From positions 1-64,000 of the forward strand of contig NZ_BCYR01000017.1 of NCBI RefSeq assembly GCF_001598295.1: a DNA stretch of 64,000 bases, read 5' to 3'. The notes under the pieces were generated by a model, which made no database searches, had not been told where the DNA came from, and saw only the letters and a list, made by a program, of their open reading frames with translations. This document shows positions 61,698 to 64,000 of the stretch, one piece after another. Numbering within the stretch: position 1 is the stretch's first letter; each line of letters starts with the position of its first letter. The DNA comes from Klebsiella ornithinolytica NBRC 105727 = ATCC 31898. Lineage in GTDB: Bacteria > Pseudomonadota > Gammaproteobacteria > Enterobacterales > Enterobacteriaceae. Both the position numbers and the translations under genes were made by a program.

Positions 61698-62744
61698 TCA
61701 CTGGACTCTGCGTCGCGATAATGCAACGCCTGCGCCGATGAGCGCGCCCACGATACCCCACATCACCATCAGAAATACGCGCCGCGGGCTATCGCGTTTT
61801 ACCGGTTCTTCCGGCGTACGCAAATACCGGTAAGTCTGAAAACGTGGATCTAATGTCGGTCCGACGTTGAGCGTATTCAGCATGGCCCGGCTTTGGTCAT
61901 AGTCGAGATCGTATTCCGGCCCCACCGCTTGCAAGTTTTCCAGCCGCGCCTGCAGCATTGGCCTGCCGAGCAAGAACAGCTCGGAATCCGGCAGCTGATC
62001 GGCCGGGATATCCGTTTCACTGCGGGAGATGTTGTGCTGCTGCGCCACTTTCAACGCCTCTTCCACGCTGTGAGTACGACGGTTGAAAATTTCGCGCGCC
62101 ACCTCTTCCTGGCGCTTCACCTGTGCTTTCATCTGCACAGTGCGGGCCGCCCAGGCACCTTTCAGCTCGTCATTCAGATGCCCTGCCGCACGCTGGCTGG
62201 CGAAGGCCACGTACTGGCGCAGCAGATTATTGGCATCCGCCGCGGTCTCGGCCGTCAGCTTCACGCTGTCGTTAACATTTTTTAGCGGGTCGCCGGGCAT
62301 GAACTGAATATTGTTAATCAGATCGTCCAGCAGCGCAGCGTCCGCGCGGGCATTGCCCGACTGGCGCTGTTTGTAATAGTCGGTTTGCAACCAAAAATCG
62401 CGGCGGGTATCCCAGGATCCCTGCTGCATGATGAACTCTTTGTAGGCTTGATCCATCGCCGACGGCTGGTCGACCGGAACCAGATTGGCTTTAATATCCA
62501 GATTGCGTAAGAACTGCTGTTGAGAATAGTAACCGCCCAGCATATTCACGGTTGGCCGATCGGTTATCGCCGTTGCGCTCCACTCCTGGCGAGCAAAGAA
62601 GGCGTAAACCAGAACGATCAGCGCAAATAGCACGGCCATACCGGCTATCCAGATTTTTCCTGCCCATAAGGCGCGAAACAGCCCGCGAATATCCAGCTCA
62701 TTCTCAACGTTCACTGCTTGTGCTCCCGGTAATGGTTGAGTCAT
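61698..62744 (-). CDS. wzzE: ECA chain-length regulator WzzE
   Basis: Polysaccharide co-polymerase that sets the modal ECA chain length and is needed for cyclic ECA. 348 residues as in E. coli. Two membrane helices (about 31-51 and 322-342) flank a periplasmic helical bell; the second helix is preceded by the proline motif TPEEPVKRDSPRR and followed by a short basic tail. The ATG at 62744 has GGGGA upstream; the frame also opens one codon earlier at GTG. Confidence 0.97.
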   Translation of the reverse strand: MTQPLPGAQAVNVENELDIRGLFRALWAGKIWIAGMAVLFALIVLVYAFFARQEWSATAITDRPTVNMLGGYYSQQQFLRNLDIKANLVPVDQPSAMDQAYKEFIMQQGSWDTRRDFWLQTDYYKQRQSGNARADAALLDDLINNIQFMPGDPLKNVNDSVKLTAETAADANNLLRQYVAFASQRAAGHLNDELKGAWAARTVQMKAQVKRQEEVAREIFNRRTHSVEEALKVAQQHNISRSETDIPADQLPDSELFLLGRPMLQARLENLQAVGPEYDLDYDQSRAMLNTLNVGPTLDPRFQTYRYLRTPEEPVKRDSPRRVFLMVMWGIVGALIGAGVALSRRRVQ

Positions 62745-62757
62745 CACGTCCCCAGTT

Positions 62758-63861
62758 CTACTTGGTTAATTTTGGATTATTGCCGCTATGTCGCCGTATT
62801 CTGCGTCTGATGCGCTTAACCAGTCGCGCCACTTTCCATGCGCGTTTAATGCAGTAGCCATAAAGGAAAAAGGCCAACAAAAAGAGAATTAACATCACCC
62901 ATTCAGGAACGATACGGGTATATTCCGCCACCACGCCCACCAGCGCCAGCAGCGCGGCCGCCAGCGTGATCAGGACAAACGCCTGTCGGGAAGTAAACCC
63001 GGCACGCATGATCAAATGATGAATATGCTGGCGATCCGGAGAGAACGGACTCATGCCTTTACGCAGGCGACGATACATAATCGCCACCATATCCATCAAC
63101 GGAATCGCAATAATCCACAGGGCGGTCACCGGGCTAATGGGATGCGTTTTGCCCTGGGTCGTTTCCAGCAGAATCCAGATGATGGTGAAGCCAATCATGG
63201 TACTGCCGGCATCCCCCATAAAAACTTTATAACGACGGCCAAGCGCGCCGAGGTTAAGTAAAATATAGGGCAGAATGGCGGCTATCATCGCAAAACACCA
63301 CATTGCCAGGCTGTATTGGCCGTCAAACCACAGAATAATGCCGGTTGCCGCAAAGGAGACCGATGACAGACCGCCGAGCAGGCCGTCGATACCATCGACC
63401 ATATTAAAGGCGTTAATCGCGGCCCAGACGGCAAAAAGGGTGAGGAAGAAACCAAAGGGGCCGAGGACCAGCTCCCACGAACCAAAAATATAGCCCAGAC
63501 TACTCAGGTGCAGATTTCCTGCCGTCATCATGACAACGGCAATGGCGGCCTGAATCACCGCGCGAATTTTTACACTGATATCAAACCGGTCATCCAGCGC
63601 ACCGACCAGCACAAGGATGCCGGCACAGGCCAGATATAAGGATGAATGGGGAATGTAATAATCAGCGATGGCAAAAGTAAAACAAATGCCAGCATAAACT
63701 GAGATGCCACCCACTAACGGAACCAAACCCTGGTGCCGTTTTCGATAGTTAGGTTTATCCACTAACCCGACTTTTTTTGCTGCTTTTCGGGCAACAAATA
63801 TAAAAAGGGTAGTGAATAAGAAAATACTGATTAATTCAGTAATAGCAGTGAGTAAATTCAC
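62758..63861 (-). CDS. wecA: UDP-GlcNAc:undecaprenyl-phosphate GlcNAc-1-phosphate transferase WecA
   Basis: Starts ECA and many O-antigens by forming GlcNAc-PP-undecaprenol; the target of tunicamycin. 367 residues as in E. coli, about 11 helices. The aspartates of LVGALDDRFDIS and NAFNMVDGIDGLLGG, the loop RRYKVFMGDAGS, and the histidines of DRQHIHHLIM are intact. The start is the GTG at 63861 (MNLLTAITELIS); a longer frame reading MRHRR is not family-like and the SD is weak. Confidence 0.96.
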   Translation of the reverse strand: MNLLTAITELISIFLFTTLFIFVARKAAKKVGLVDKPNYRKRHQGLVPLVGGISVYAGICFTFAIADYYIPHSSLYLACAGILVLVGALDDRFDISVKIRAVIQAAIAVVMMTAGNLHLSSLGYIFGSWELVLGPFGFFLTLFAVWAAINAFNMVDGIDGLLGGLSSVSFAATGIILWFDGQYSLAMWCFAMIAAILPYILLNLGALGRRYKVFMGDAGSTMIGFTIIWILLETTQGKTHPISPVTALWIIAIPLMDMVAIMYRRLRKGMSPFSPDRQHIHHLIMRAGFTSRQAFVLITLAAALLALVGVVAEYTRIVPEWVMLILFLLAFFLYGYCIKRAWKVARLVKRIRRRIRRHSGNNPKLTK

Positions 63862-63949
63862 AACACATGTGCTCTCAGCATGGTTAATCCGGGAAGTATA
63901 ACGACGATGTCTCAACTCCTGAAGGGGTAAAGCAGAACATTACAAATTT

Positions 63950-63955
63950 ATTGTA
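63950..63955 (-). promoter_or_regulatory. Possible -10 box of the wec (ECA) operon
   Basis: TACAAT in the context ATCTATACAATAAATT, 88 bases before the wecA GTG. No good -35 is visible (GATTTT at 17 bases). In E. coli the rho gene is just beyond wecA, but it is not in this window. Confidence 0.35.
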
Positions 63956-64000
63956 TAGATTTTAGTCTGTTAAAATCATCTCTGCCTGGAGTGGTGCGCT

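Noticed and set aside
62758-63861. The wec operon as an RfaH-dependent operon
   Set aside because: No ops element (GGCGGTAG core) was seen upstream of wecA or within the operon, although rfaH itself is in the window.

Overview
The window is core chromosome of a member of the Enterobacteriaceae. Nearly every gene is full length, collinear with and highly similar to the hemG to wecA (rfe) segment of Escherichia coli, read in the reverse orientation. Some details differ from E. coli K-12. yigF/yigG are absent and a secreted DNase I-fold protein lies between rarD and corA. aslA/aslB are absent between glmZ and the tRNA cluster. A leaderless solute-binding-like protein sits between dlhH and metE. 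The GC-rich codon use and these differences suggest the Klebsiella/Raoultella/Enterobacter/Kluyvera neighbourhood, but sequence reading alone does not fix the genus.

Layout. 1-4.0 kb: pepQ-yigZ-trkH-hemG (peptidase, YigZ, K+ uptake, protoporphyrinogen oxidase). 4.2-7.6 kb: divergent fadBA (beta-oxidation) behind a FadR operator, followed by an ERIC-like element. 7.9-18.7 kb: fre, ubiD, rfaH, tatD, tatABC, ubiB, ubiJ, ubiE, rmuC and udp (ubiquinone, Tat export, transcript elongation, nucleoside salvage). 19-24.9 kb: dlhH, a cytoplasmic solute-binding-like protein, metE/metR with MetJ and MetR sites, and bioP. 25-31.7 kb: yigL, pldB, rhtB, rhtC, recQ, pldA, yigI. 31.7-34.8 kb: rarD, a secreted endonuclease/exonuclease/phosphatase-family protein, and corA with a long leader. 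35.1-40.7 kb: the lptM-dapF-yigA-xerC-yigB-uvrD chain with a LexA box. 40.8-48.3 kb: cyaY, cyaA, hemCDXY. 48.3-49.3 kb: the small RNA GlmZ and four tRNAs (Pro, Leu, His, Arg). 49.3-63.9 kb: thrP (yifK) and the complete 12-gene enterobacterial common antigen (ECA) operon wecA-wzzE-wecBC-rffGH-wecDE-wzxE-wecF-wzyE-wecG.

How the genes work together. UbiD, UbiB, UbiJ and UbiE act in one ubiquinone pathway. HemC and HemD make uroporphyrinogen III, and HemG acts later in heme synthesis. RffG, RffH, WecE and WecD make TDP-Fuc4NAc; WecB and WecC make UDP-ManNAcA. WecA, WecG and WecF assemble lipid III, and WzxE, WzyE and WzzE flip and polymerise it. GlmZ activates glmS and so feeds UDP-GlcNAc, the shared precursor of ECA.

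No phage, IS, CRISPR array or restriction island was seen. The most unusual items are an apparently enlarged GlmZ with an extra self-complementary arm, an ERIC hairpin inside the predicted metE leader, a long ERIC-like element after fadA, a corA leader with a 17-codon ORF, and the two accessory genes at 19.8 and 32.7 kb. None of these amounts to a demonstrably new multi-gene system.
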